Shown here piece by piece: positions 1-10,544 of a DNA stretch of 64,000 bases (position 1 is the stretch's first letter; each line of letters starts with the position of its first letter). Below the pieces are notes generated by a model that was not told the DNA's origin, did no database searches, and was given only the letters and a program-made list of their open reading frames with translations. The stretch comes from Myotis daubentonii (lineage: Eukaryota > Chordata > Mammalia > Chiroptera > Vespertilionidae). Where the stretch lies: positions 47,043,501 through 47,107,500 of the forward strand of contig NC_081844.1 of assembly GCF_963259705.1 (NCBI RefSeq). The letters run 5' to 3'. The translations under genes were made by a program, and so were the position numbers.

Positions 1-241
1 TCTGGTGAAAGGGGCAGTCTGTTGAGAACTTTGTACCTTAATCTTTGCTGAATGAGCTCATTCTGTGTGCTGGACAAACCAAACAAGCTGCTACCCATCA
101 CATTCTCTCTTCTAGGAACACCACAGAACGCCCGCCACATCCACAGGCTTCCTCAGCTCAGTGCCTGGGAGGGAATCACAGCCGACTGAAGCAGGATTGG
201 ATGTCGGACCCAGAGAAAGTTCCTCCATAGGGTGGCTAAGA
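1..241. other. Unassigned sequence
   Basis: No repeat family or gene motif recognised. A pyrimidine run followed by AG at about 103-115 resembles a splice acceptor, but the following frame is short and has no recognisable domain, so no exon is called. Confidence 0.4.
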
Positions 242-249
242 GCCTAGGA

Positions 250-482
250 CAGTGATGGCGAACCTTTTGAGCTCGGCGTGTCAGCATTTTGAAAAACCCT
301 AACTTAACTCTGGTGCCGTGTCACATATAGAAATTTTTGATCTTTTCAACCATAGTAAAACAAAGACATATTTTTTATATTTATTTTATATATTTAAATG
401 CCATTTAACAAAGAAAAATCAACCAAAAAAAATGAGTTCGCGTGTCACCTCTGACACGCGTGTCATAGGTTCGCCATCACTG
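250..482. mobile_element. Short non-autonomous hAT transposon, CAGTGATGG family
   Basis: A 233-bp element bounded by 16-bp terminal inverted repeats (CAGTGATGGCGAACCT and its complement). It is flanked by a perfect 8-bp duplication, gcctagga, at 242-249 and 483-490. The 8-bp duplication and the CAG...CTG ends are diagnostic of hAT. It has no coding capacity, so it must have been moved by a transposase supplied elsewhere. A second copy of the same family, in the opposite orientation and interrupted by a SINE, lies at 21948-22427. Confidence 0.93.
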
Positions 483-490
483 GCCTAGGA

Positions 491-796
491 CATTATCTGA
501 TTGTTGAGGTCTGCCAAGAACTCAACAACTCTTGTAAATGTTTTCTGTCTTTTTTGGATGTGTGTTATCAGAGAAGGAAGAAGCAACAGCTGGTCGGTTT
601 AAAGCATTCAGATGAGCCTCATCCGGTAGATACAATTAAGACAAAGCACCTGATTAGTCACCCTGTAATGTAGGTGTCTCTGTACTTCGTAGCAAAGGAA
701 TTACCATTCACCACTGCACAGCTTTTATACCGTACTTATTATCATGTGTAATAGAAGACTTGGTAATTTGGTGTATATATATATATAAAGCATGTA
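491..796. other. Unassigned AT-rich sequence
   Basis: No gene or recognised repeat. A short (TA)n run lies just before the mariner end at 797. Confidence 0.4.
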
Positions 797-842
797 CAGG
801 GTGGGGCAAAAGTAGGTTTACAGTTGTTTGTATGGAAAATAA

Positions 843-1479
843 TCAACACTAATAAAAGAGAAAAATGGTAATTGGCGTACGAGCTACCCTTTTCATTGGC
901 TAATCAGGGCTATATGCAAATTAACTGCCAACTAAGATTGGCAGTTAACTGCCAACAAGATGGCGGTTAATTTGCATATGTAGGCACAATGCAGGGAGGC
1001 GAAAGGGAAAGCAGGAAGAAGCCCCCTGCCACTGACAGTGATCAGAAACCCAGGGGGGAGCTAAGAGCTGGGGGGCAGGGCCAAGGCGGCCCTGGGGCCG
1101 CCTTGGCCCTGCCCCCCAGCCATGATCGGAGAATCAGGTGCCTTTTCCGCCCTGGCCAGTGATAGCAGGAAGTAGGGGTGGAGCCAGCGATGGGAGCTGG
1201 GCACAGTCGAAGCTGGCAGTCCCAGGAGCTAGGGGTCCCTTGCTTGGGCCTAAAGCGAAGCCCACGATCGTGGGGCCGCTGCAGCTGCGGGTCCCCGTTG
1301 CCCGGGCCGGACGCCTAGGCCAGAGGCGTCAGGCCTGGGCAAGGGGCCGATCCTGCGATTGGAGGGTGATGGGGGTCAATGCCTGAGGGCTCCCAGTATG
1401 TGAGAGGGGGCAGGCTGGGCTGAGGGACACTCCCCCACACACACACCCAGTGCACGAATTTCGTGCACCGGGCCCCTAG
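843..1479 (+). mobile_element. HeliBat-type non-autonomous Helitron
   Basis: The 5' end begins with TC followed by a HeliBat-like ...ACTAATAAAAGAGA segment. The 3' end has the hairpin gtgcacgaatttcgtgcac and finishes CTAG, with host T at 1480. Insertion is between A (842) and T (1480), with no target duplication, as Helitrons do. The 5' region holds a near-perfect inverted repeat (913-930 with 961-978) containing octamer-like atgcaaat/atttgcat motifs and a caagatggcgg motif. No Rep/helicase frame is present, so it is non-autonomous. It is nested in the mariner at 797-1552 and is therefore younger. Confidence 0.9.
1067..1120. repeat. Perfect 26-bp GC-rich inverted repeat with a 2-nt centre
   Basis: Positions 1067-1092 and 1095-1120 are exact reverse complements, separated only by TG. 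It lies in the middle of the Helitron and could extrude as a cruciform or fold as a hairpin in RNA. It is distinct from the short terminal Helitron hairpin at about 1450-1468. Confidence 0.95.
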
Positions 1480-1627
1480 TATAGTAATAAATGATAATAC
1501 AGGAATAAACAGTGGTGTGTACATGAAACACGGTTTATTTGTGTTATTTTACTTTTTTCATAATTATGCGCTTTATTGATTAATCTTCCACAATTTATTA
1601 ATCAGTTCTGTGTTATTTTAAACTATT

Positions 1628-1845
1628 CTTTTTTAATACTTTTTTTTATTGATTTCAGAGAGGAAGGGAGAGGAAGAGATAGAAACATCAAGGATGAGAG
1701 AGAATCATTGATCGGCTGCCTCCTGCACACCCCACACTGGGGATTGAGCCACAATTTGGGCATGTGCCCTAACCAGGAATTGAACAGTGATCTCCTTGGT
1801 TCATAGGTTGATGCTCAACCACTGAGCAACACTGGCCAAGCCAAA
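1628..1845 (-). mobile_element. Ves SINE
   Basis: Read on the minus strand it has a tRNA-like head (A and B boxes: gctcagtggttgagc..., ggttcaattcc-like), the Ves body (cctcctgcacaccccacactgggg complement) and a pyrimidine/A-rich tail. The flanks share aaactatt (1620-1627 and 1846-1853), a probable target duplication. Such elements are Pol III transcribed and moved by L1 machinery. Confidence 0.9.
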
Positions 1846-1909
1846 AAACTATTATTTATAGTAGTTAAAAACCACCATGCTCTGGGCTATGGAGAGCTTT
1901 CTTCTAATC

Positions 1910-2118
1910 CAGGGGTTCTCAACCTTGGCTGCACATTAGAATCACCTGGGAATCTTTTTAAAATCCTGATTTCTGGGCCTCATCCTCTGGAAATTCTGTT
2001 TGTTATGGGGTGGGGCCACAAATAACAAACAGAATTTCCAGAGGATGAGGCCCAGAAATCAGGATTTTGAAAAGATTCCCAGGTGATTCTAATGTGCAGC
2101 CACGGTTGAGAACCACTG
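1910..2118. mobile_element. Palindromic MER5A-like hAT element, copy 1
   Basis: A 209-bp element with a perfect 8-bp duplication ttctaatc (1902-1909, 2119-2126). Its ends (caggggttctcaacc / ggttgagaaccactg) are MER5A-like hAT-Charlie termini. The whole element is one hairpin: arm 1910-2006 and arm 2022-2118 (97 bp each, about three mismatches) around a 15-nt loop. Ordinary MER5A is not this symmetric, so it looks like a fold-back derivative made of two copies of one half. A second copy lies at 35051-35283. Confidence 0.9.
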
Positions 2119-2126
2119 TTCTAATC

Positions 2127-2640
2127 ACTCCTGGTCGCTTCACTCCTGGGACCTCCACTAACCAGATCCCGGTAGCCTTCCAGGAGCTGCAACTTCCCAC
2201 GGTTACTGACCCCAGGACTGACCACCGGCCTCGCACAGAGGCGTCGTAGGTTAACCTGCCTATCGTTGCTCTGAGTAACAGCCTCTCCTCTGCCCCCAGA
2301 GGACATGGCCATCCCTTGCAACAACAAGGGAGCTCACTCCGTGGGCCGCAGGTGTGCACGAGGCCCCGAAAGCCAAGATCCCGCGTGAACACCCACAGGA
2401 AGCCACGCCTCCTCCCCACTTCCACAGAGACCCTGCAGACGCTGGGAAGGCGCCCCAGCTGTTGAACCCAGGGTGGCAGACTGGTCTGCAGGCACAGGTG
2501 ACCTGTGCCTGGTCAGCAGGTCTCCGGAAGACTGGTCCGCAGCTAAAAGGTAGGAACCACCACTGAGTGGCCTTCACCTGTTCTTCTTAAACAGAAAATA
2601 TGGATGAGCGTGATGAGGTAAAAACGGTTTCTAAAGGGAA
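2127..2640. other. Unassigned GC-rich segment
   Basis: This stretch is clearly richer in G+C and CpG than its surroundings. It has overlapping open frames on both strands (up to 140 codons), but none shows a recognisable protein motif. A perfect 11-bp palindrome with a 1-nt centre (caggcacaggt g acctgtgcctg) lies at 2489-2511. It could be an unrecognised repeat, a decayed pseudogene or a regulatory island. Confidence 0.4.
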
Positions 2641-2649
2641 AAAAAAGAA

Positions 2650-3425
2650 GTGCAGTACTTATTTTCTAATTATGTAGGGATTTTCTCATTGTGTTTTTGT
2701 TATTTCTCAATTGCACTGTGATCAGAGGATATACTGTGATTTAACACTTGGGAAAGTTGTGACTTCCTTTACAGTCCAGATACATATATGATTATGTTAA
2801 GTGTTCCGTGTGAACTTGAAAAGAATGTGTGTAATACAGGTGGTGAGTGCTATGTCCTAGAAGTGTGTTTTACCCATTTAATCAGTCGTCCTAGATTTCT
2901 AGATCTCTACTGATTATTTTTTCTGTTGTATAAGTTTCTGAGTTGGGTATGTTAAATTCTTCTATGACCCTGGTTTCACCTGTACTTTTTTGTTTGTTTC
3001 TGTCAGTTTTGTTTTTCGTGTTTGGAAACTATGTACATAAATTTAGGAGTGTTATATATTCCTGGTGGACTGTGTCTTTCGCCATTTGAAGTGCCCCTCA
3101 TTATATTTAGTAATTTTTACTTTAAAGTCTGCACTGTCTGTTGTTAGTATAGTTCTGCAAGCTTTCTTTTTGTTGGTGTTTCCATGGAATAATTTTCTGT
3201 CCTCTTGCTTTCAACTTTTTTGTGCCTTATAGTAAAGTATATTAGTTGTTTGTTTCTTTTTAATGCAATCTGACAATCCTGGTTTTAGTGCATTTTCCCT
3301 AGAATAGAGGAAAAAATTTAACTGGGACATTTGGTCCATGTATAGTTAATGTATACTGAAATATTTGACATTATATCTACCATTTTACTCCTCTTTTCCC
3401 CCTATCTTGCCTTGTCCTATTGACT
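2650..3425 (-). mobile_element. Old L1 fragment
   Basis: The plus strand reads as the complement of ancient L1 sequence (for example cacttgaaaagaatgtgt, the region around tctgacaatcctggtttt, and atttggtccatgtatagtta). It is heavily diverged with no open frame. It ends near 3425, before a different L1 fragment in the other orientation. Confidence 0.75.
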
Positions 3426-3639
3426 AAATCTGTCCAGCTAGAGGCCAAGTCTAGACACACATTTGTTTACATATTGTTTGTTTATGGCTGGTTTTGCACT
3501 GCAATATCAGAGCTGAACTAATAGCTGTTAAGTAATGAGTGTTTAACCATAGAGTATTATTCTAACACATGAGAAATAACGTTTTCTGAATATTCTTTGA
3601 TACATAAAATCTTATGGAAAGAAGGGTAATATATTTTAA

Positions 3640-4530
3640 TATATATATATACAACAAAGGACTCCTATTCAGAACTCCTAAAATCAATATGTTAGAAAAA
3701 GGAGAAAAGAAATACAATGCAAAATAAAATAAACAAAAAATTTGGACTTGTATTTCATGACTAACAATAGCCAAATGACCAATAAGAGTATAAAATATGT
3801 ATTCAATTTTATTAGGTATCAGAAAAATACACATTAAACCCACAATTCAATAAAGCTCATCTATAATGTCTAAATTTTAAATTTGTGTTGTTATTGTTGA
3901 AGGTATTACTATAATATCTAAATTTTTGAGCCAGAAAATAACAATTTTTAGCAAGGCTATGGAACAACAGAATTTTTATACACTGCCAATAGGAATGTAA
4001 ATTGATAGGATCATTTTGAGAACTCCTAATGGTACCTTACAACCTAGCAATTCTACACATACCCAACAGGGCTTCATGCACATATCCACCAAAAGGCACG
4101 GGAAAGAATGTTCTTAGTGGTGCTATTTATAATTGCACAGAACTAAAAACTACTCAAGTGACCATCAACAGCAGAATGAATAATAAATTGTGCTCTTTTT
4201 CCATGGTGGACTGTAAACACAATAAAAGAAGCGAATTACAGGTACACACAGGAATGAATAATAAAAAACATAATATTGAGTGAAAGAAGCTGTATGCAAA
4301 AGAATGCCTATTAGGTGATTCTATTTGTATAAAGTTCAAAACCAGGCAAAACGAATCTATGCTGCAAGAAGTCAGGAAAGTGATTTCCTCCTGCAGTGGC
4401 ATAGTGACTTGGAGAGTTTGGAGGTGGTCACTGGTTACAAGTACAGTTAGTTTCTGAAAAGCCATCCATCTGCACACTTATGATTGGTGTACTTTTCTCT
4501 ATTGTGGTATTCTTTAATAATAGTTTCAAC
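3640..4530 (+). mobile_element. Old L1 3' end fragment
   Basis: It matches the distal ORF2 and 3' UTR of mammalian L1M-type elements: caaaggactcctattcagaa, ggccaaatgaccaataag-like, attgataggatcattttgag, accatcaacagcagaatgaa, and ttgagtgaaagaagctgtat ... acacttatgattggtgtact. It is diverged with many stops. Confidence 0.8.
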
Positions 4531-5229
4531 TTTTTATGGAACTTTAATTTTATTAAGAGTACACTTAATAAAATATATACAAAGTGTGTGTATATATTTT
4601 TGGGACAACCTATACTATTACATAGTAAATATTTTATAATAAAGAAAAGACTATGCTCAATGTGGAAAGAATAAAACTTTTTATTGCATCTCCTTTCTAA
4701 GAAATCAGATGTCAGGCAGAATAAATTAAATACAATTAAAATAAATTTTATGAATGGGGATTGTTGAATGCATATTTGGGTGCCTCCCTTTCTAAAGTAT
4801 ATATCATTAGATTAAAATTACTTGTATACCTTTAGGGCCAACAAATTATATAAACTGTACTCAGAAATATTAAAAAGTTAGGGGAATTGTGTCAGACTAT
4901 ATTCCTTAGTTCATAATGCATAAGGAAAAATGAGTGTTTCCTCTTTAAAGTAATTAGGCTATCATTTGATTATTGGAGAATTAAAGTACAAATAATCCAG
5001 ATTCTCTTTTTCCCTTTCTTTGCCTTATACAAAAGTCCATATCTTTAAAGAGTGAAAATTAGTTGGACAGTAAACAGTGAAAGCAATTATTGGGCAAAAC
5101 TATTCATTATAGCAAAATTCCTATGACCAGAGTGTTCAAGAATTTAAAGTTTACTACATCTTACTTTATAATATTATTTGATATGCCAATTATAACCTAC
5201 GAAGGAAACATGCTCTTTTATCATGTTAC
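4531..5229. other. Unassigned AT-rich sequence
   Basis: No gene or confident repeat seen; very AT-rich, with short poly-A/T runs. Confidence 0.4.
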
Positions 5230-5657
5230 TCCCCCTACCTTCTTAAAGTCTGCTTTACAGTGATAAATGAATGTACAATGAATTCCCATCACACACAGAG
5301 TTCCCTTGAGCCTCTTTAGTTAGTTCTCTCCCACCACCCAAACCTCTGATAATTATTGATCTGCTTCCTATCACTACAATGATACCTTTTCCAAAATATC
5401 ATAAAAATGAAATCATAGAGTATGTTGTCTTGTGAATCTGGCTTCTTTCACTTAGCATAATATTTTTTAGATTTATGCAGGTTATTAAATGCCATCCATA
5501 GTTTTTTTTATTGTGAGTAATATTCCATTATATGGATTTGTCTATCCAATCACCAGTGGATAGACATTTAGGTAGTTTTTAGTTTGAAACTATTAAGAAT
5601 ATTGTCTATAAAGCTGATATGTGTTTGTATGAACAAATATTTTCATATCACTTAAGT

Positions 5658-5869
5658 CAGTGGTTCTCAACCTGTGGGTCGCAACCCCTTTGGCAGTCAA
5701 GCGACCCTTTCACAGGGGTCGCCTAAGACCATCCTGCATATCAGATATTTACATGACGATTCATAACAGTAGCAACATTACAGTTATGAAGTAGCAACGA
5801 AAATAATTTTATGGTTGGGTCACAACATGAGGAACTGTATTGAAAGGGCCAGAAGGTTGAGAACCACTG
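5658..5869. mobile_element. SPIN-like non-autonomous hAT element
   Basis: A 212-bp element with a perfect 8-bp duplication acttaagt (5650-5657, 5870-5877). The ends cagtggttctcaacctgtgg / aaggttgagaaccactg and the interior (cacaggggtcgcctaagacc, gaaaataattttatggttgg, aacatgaggaactgtatt) match my memory of the SPIN (SPACE INVADERS) short derivative. That hAT is known for horizontal spread among tetrapods. It has no transposase. Confidence 0.88.
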
Positions 5870-5943
5870 ACTTAAGTGAAAACGAGGAGTAAGCTTATTG
5901 GGTCATATGCTTACTGTATTTTTAAGTTTATTAGAAACTGCCA

Positions 5944-6155
5944 CCAGGCCGGTGAGACTAAATGGTTGAACACTGACCCATGAATCAGGGGGTCACAATT
6001 TGATTCCCTGTCAGGACACGTGCTAGGTTGTGGGCTCAGTCCTCAGTCAGAGGCCATGCAGGATTCAGGCCATCCATGGCTCTGTCTCATCATTGATGTT
6101 TCTATCTTTCTCTCCCTTTCTGAAGTCAATGAAAATTTTAAAAAGTAAAACATAT
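5944..6155 (+). mobile_element. Ves SINE
   Basis: tRNA-like head followed by the Ves body and an A-rich tail. A perfect 13-bp duplication ttagaaactgcca flanks it (5931-5943, 6156-6168). It is moderately diverged and inserted into the old L1. Confidence 0.9.
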
Positions 6156-6987
6156 TTAGAAACTGCCAAAATATGTTGCAAAGTGCCTGTACTCTTTTGC
6201 ATTCCTATCAGCAAAGTATGAGTGTTAGTTTCTTTACATACTCACTAAAATTTGCAATTGTAGGCATTTTAATTTTTGCTATGAGTGTGTGGAATGATAT
6301 CTTTGTGGTTTAAATTTGCATGGCTAATAACCTTTTCATGTGCTTCTTTGTCATTTGTATATCTGCTGTGGTAAAGTATCTATGCAAATCTGTTACCGAC
6401 TGTTTTAAACTGGGTTTTTTTGACTCCTTGTTATTGACTTGTAGAAGATGTTTATATAGTCTAGACATACGTCCTTTATCAGACTTATGTTTTGCAAATA
6501 TGTTTTAAGACTATAGTTTGACTTTTAATTATGTTAACTATATCTTGAAGTTCTTTCCCCTTGTATCATGCTCATTAATTCATTGGTTCATTCAGTCATT
6601 TGTTCATTCAGCAAATGGGTGTTGAGTGCCTATTAGGCATCACAGTACAAAAAAAATTTTTTTAAATAAATCTTTCTCCCTACCCATGGGAAAGTCACCT
6701 TGGGTTAACCATCCAACACTGTTAACCTGTGTGTGGCTTTCTTGTGGCACAAATACAACAAACATTATGGACATGGACCTTCTAAGCAAGGGTGGTACCG
6801 GCACCTATCAGTGGGGTCTCTTTCCCTAGCCCTGAGCTGTCCCTGGGAGGACTGGGGAAGAGGTTCCTGGACGGCTGCAGGAACTCCTGCTAATGGCACA
6901 CTTGATGCTGTTCTCTCACTGTCCCCCACATGTGTCTGGCAAACCTGAATGAATCTGGTGCTACAGTGGCTTATCGAGTTCCACTAC

Positions 6988-7202
6988 CAGGGGTGGGCAA
7001 ACTTTTTGACTCGAGGGCCACAATGGGTTCTTAAACTGGACCGGAGGGCCGGAACAAAAGCATGGATGGAGTGTTTGTGTGAACTAATATAAATTCAAAG
7101 TAAACATCATTACATAAAAGGGTACGGTCTTTTTTTTTCAATAGTTTTATTCATTTCAAACGGGCCGGATCTGGCCCACGGGCCGTAGTTTGCCCACGGC
7201 TG
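6988..7202. mobile_element. Short non-autonomous hAT, CAGGGGTGGGCAAACT family
   Basis: Ends caggggtgggcaaact and agtttgcccacggctg form inverted repeats with a few mismatches. The interior contains paired gagggccac / ctggcccacgggcc motifs. No clean 8-bp duplication is seen (flanks share only cacta), so the copy is old or its ends are altered. Confidence 0.8.
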
Positions 7203-7888
7203 CACTAGTCTCATTGGCTAGTTGAACCCAAGACCAGTGCTACTGGACAAGCAGAGTGAGTGATTTAGGTTCCAACACATTGCAGAGGGAAACATGAGTG
7301 ACTAAAAACACAACAATCCTGTTTTGGTCTCGATTATCTTCCAGCCTAGAAGAGGGAAACAGACAACACATAAGTTTAAAATCATGTCAGGTGATAATGC
7401 TCTGGTGAAAACCAAGCTGCAGGTTTCAAGAAGGACCTTGAGAAGCTGAGATTTTACATAGAGTGTTCAGGGAGGACTCTGCGACAAAAGAACATTTGAG
7501 CCATGATTTCAGAGATGCGAGGCAGCAATCCGTGTAGATATCTCTGGGAGAACTCTCCAGGTGGAGGAACTAGCAAGTGCAATGGTCCTTAGCAGAAATA
7601 TGCTTAGCATGTTCGAGAAACTGCTGGCGTGGAGGAGCAAAGAGATAGGGAAGTGAGGTCAGAAAGCTGTGGGAGGGCAGATCTTAGAGCGCCTTGTAGG
7701 CTGTCTGAGATGAATGGGAGGCTTTGGAGGTTCTGAGCAGCGAGTATGACTGGGGCTGCAGGATGAAGAGGAGACTGCGAGATCGAAGGTGGAAGCAGAG
7801 AAACCAGTTAAGCTCTTGCAATTATCCAAATGGGGACAGCGGGGAACACAAGAATGCTGCACTGTTAGTGGTAAAAGGTGGTCAGATT

Positions 7889-8101
7889 TGGCCCGGCAGC
7901 CTGGCTCAGTGGTTGAGCGTAGGCCTGTGAACTAGGAGGTCACAGTTGGATTCTGGGTCAGGACACATGCCCAGGTTGTGGGCTAGATCCCGAGTAGGGG
8001 GTGTGCAGGAGGCAGCCGATCAATGATTCTCTCTCATCATTGATATTTCTCTCTCTCCCTCTCCCTTCCTCTCTGTAATCAATAAAAAACATACAGTTTT
8101 T
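7889..8101 (+). mobile_element. Ves SINE
   Basis: tRNA-like head (ctggctcagtggttgagcgt), Ves body (gggggtgtgcaggaggcagc) and a TC-rich then A-rich tail. The flanks are a roughly 15-bp imperfect duplication (aaaaggtggtcagatt / aaaagtagtcagatt). Confidence 0.92.
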
Positions 8102-8514
8102 AAAAGTAGTCAGATTCAACGTATGTTTTGAAGGTTGAGTTTTGTTTCCAGATTGCCTTTTGACGTGAGGAGAAAGAAAATGGAGTCAAAGTTGAGTGTA
8201 AAGTTGTGATTTTAGCATCCAGATGCATATGTTGGCATGCATTTAAATGGAAAAAATTAGAAGAGGAATTTGGGGGGTAAAATTAAGAGTCCCTTTGGAT
8301 ATATCAATTTTAAAACGATGATTAGACATCTAACCAGAGATGTACAGATAGATGCTAGAGCCTCTGGGAAACTTGAAAATAAAGATATAAATTTTGGAGT
8401 CATCAGGGTATGGATGGTATTTGGAGCCAAGGAAGAAGTCCAAGGACTGGGCCAAGATACTTATTAATGGCTTGATTTGAGTATAAAAATTTACATGAAT
8501 GTACAAATCTTTTA

Positions 8515-8704
8515 TTTATTTATTTACTTTTGATTTAGGAAAGGAAGGGAGAGGAAGAGAGAGACATAAAAGTCAATGATGAGAGAGAATCATAAATTGG
8601 CTGCCTCCTGCATGCCCTCCACCGGTGATGGAGCCTGACTGGGAATTGAACCATGACCTCCTGGTTCATAGGTGGATGCTCAACCACTGAGCCACACTGG
8701 CCTG
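8515..8704 (-). mobile_element. Ves SINE
   Basis: A complementary-strand Ves copy (aaaggaagggagaggaagag ... ccactgagccacactggcc). A perfect 12-bp duplication acaaatctttta lies at 8503-8514 and 8705-8716. Confidence 0.92.
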
Positions 8705-8716
8705 ACAAATCTTTTA

Positions 8717-10544
8717 GGTTTTAATTTTTCTGAAGAATTTCATGATGTTCAGTAAAGTATGTGGCATAAGGGGCTCTATGAAAAATATCTGTGGAGAATA
8801 CAGACAGTCTTCTGTTTGTATCTGTGGTTTTTGTTAGTAAACAGCAGACAACTCTAAAAATGCAGGGCTTCAAGTTGGAGCTTGGAAAATATTTTTTCTC
8901 AAGTTGACTCAAAGGAAACAACCCTTATTCTAGAATAATTACGTTCATGGCAGGGTATAGTTCACATAAAAATGACTGTTCAAAAACAAACAAAATGACT
9001 TGTTCGTTTGACACAAAACATACCTGTTATTAATGAAACTGAAAATGCGATGTGCATAAATGTCACATGTGTGGGGTCACCATGACCAATGATTTCATTT
9101 ACATTCTTTATGAAAACAATCAAAGGAAAACCTGCTTATATCCAAAATATTTAGATTCAAGCATAAAAAGGTAAAACTTTCCAGGCTACACAAAGAGCTT
9201 CCAGAGTTTTTCCAAGATGCAGGGAACTGAGGGTCTAGAAATAGCTGAGTCTTACTTTTCACTTATTCTCTTTGTGCTCATTGTGCATATATGCCTGTTT
9301 TAAGGAAATACACTATTTGATAAAATATAAATCAGGTTCAATTAATTAAATTAAAATCAAGCGTAAGATCTTAATGGGGCTGAAAATACTGAGATCAGCT
9401 ACTACTGAGCCAAAAAAGTCCCAATGATTTCTACCACCATTAAATGTATTGCTTTAGGTTCTATCAACCATATTAACTTTTTCTTTCCCTACTTTCCATT
9501 GCCTCTGCAAAACAACTTTAATTTTATTGCTTTATGTTCAATCATTTTTTTCTTTTCTCCTCTTAGTCCTTGCAAGACCAACCTCTAACTAGATTAAGAA
9601 CATTAAAAAACATAAACATTTGAAATATTATGATTTCTTATCACAAGTAGAGCAAAATAAAAATGACAATGAGCAAATTAAAGTGTTATCTTTTAAATAA
9701 AACAAAACATGCATGTATGGGGAAATTTATGTAGCCTCTTTCTAGTTACCAGATTATTCTTTTGGGGACCCTTCTTTGCAAAATGCTTTGAGTACCTGCT
9801 TAGTCAGTCTATTATAGAGACCAGCAGTTTTATCTGAGTTGTTACCTGTGTTATTAACTTCTCTCTTTTTTTATTTTTCCCTTTGATTCTTCTTTAGTTT
9901 TCTGTATGTACTCTCGTGTACCTCCCCCTAGATCACGATTTATCAGAAGGCTAAGGGACCATTGATATAACCTCACTGCATGACATCAGCAACCTGCCAA
10001 TCAAAAAGTATGGTAAAGGGCATTCAAAGTAAAGAAAATATTTCACCAAGGGCATAATATAACAGCTTATCTCCAGAACGGATTAGTAAAAATACTGAAT
10101 AATGCTATACCTGTATTTATTTAGGGATCCTGCTAAATTTAGGGATATTACCCATCCATAAATTTAAGACTTGGGCAGCCCTGCTCCTTCTCTCCTTGAC
10201 TAGAATGCCAAACATCTTTACATTAGATTTGTTTCTTCAATTTTTCAAGCTAATCGTTTTACAGCATCCCTACTGCCATCCCATATCTCCTTTTGCTTTG
10301 CTATATTTACATTAGAGAACACTGGGTCTACTGACTGAGATGCCACAGCAAACCTGATTGTGACACTATGACTTAGCTTTGCTGTTCTAAGAGAATGCTT
10401 GGGCAGGACAGGAGTGAACCATAAATATTTAGTGGGAAGTCACACAGCTTTGGGGCTTCCCTGAGGGTATTGATCTTATAACAGGTGTACTTTTTCTTAT
10501 GGATTTCTGATGGGACAAATACAACATAACGTGGTTTTAATTTA
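8717..10544. other. Unassigned AT-rich sequence
   Basis: No coding motif, RNA gene or recognised repeat. Frames in it are short. It may hold unrecognised old L1 or unique sequence. Confidence 0.4.

Larger units (their letters stand above)
797..1552. mobile_element. Mariner-type element, interrupted by a Helitron
   Basis: The left end (797 onward) starts with cagggtggggcaaaagtagg directly after a TA dinucleotide, as expected for a mariner end. Mariner sequence runs 797-842 and resumes at 1480, because the Helitron at 843-1479 sits inside it. The matching right inverted repeat is not seen. After about 1505 the sequence folds back on itself (aataaac ... gtttatt), suggesting the right part is rearranged or an inverted fragment. 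No transposase reading frame is present. Confidence 0.7.
5230..6545 (-). mobile_element. Old L1 fragment, host of two later insertions
   Basis: The complement of an ancient L1 3' region (ggcttctttcacttagcata, attgtgagtaatattccatt, tctatccaatcaccagtgga). It is split by the SPIN-like hAT at 5658-5869 and by the Ves SINE at 5944-6155, and L1-like sequence resumes after each. Both insertions are therefore younger. Confidence 0.7.
6560..8460 (+). repeat. Ancient mammalian interspersed repeat, discontinuous
   Basis: Segments at about 6570-6650 (ttcattcagcaaatgggtgt..., like the antisense L2 3' end) and at about 7330-7880 and 8102-8460 (gagcgccttgtaggctgtct, aagcagagaaaccagttaag, attagacatctaaccagaga, tttggagtcatcagggtatg) resemble one long, very old family found across mammals. 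I cannot name it with confidence. It is interrupted by the hAT at 6988-7202 and the Ves at 7889-8101. Relatives appear at 36520-37160, 55760-56830 and 63616-63900. Confidence 0.5.

Noticed and set aside
95..200. Splice acceptor and exon
   Set aside because: A pyrimidine tract plus AG occurs, but there is no donor, no domain and no supporting frame context.
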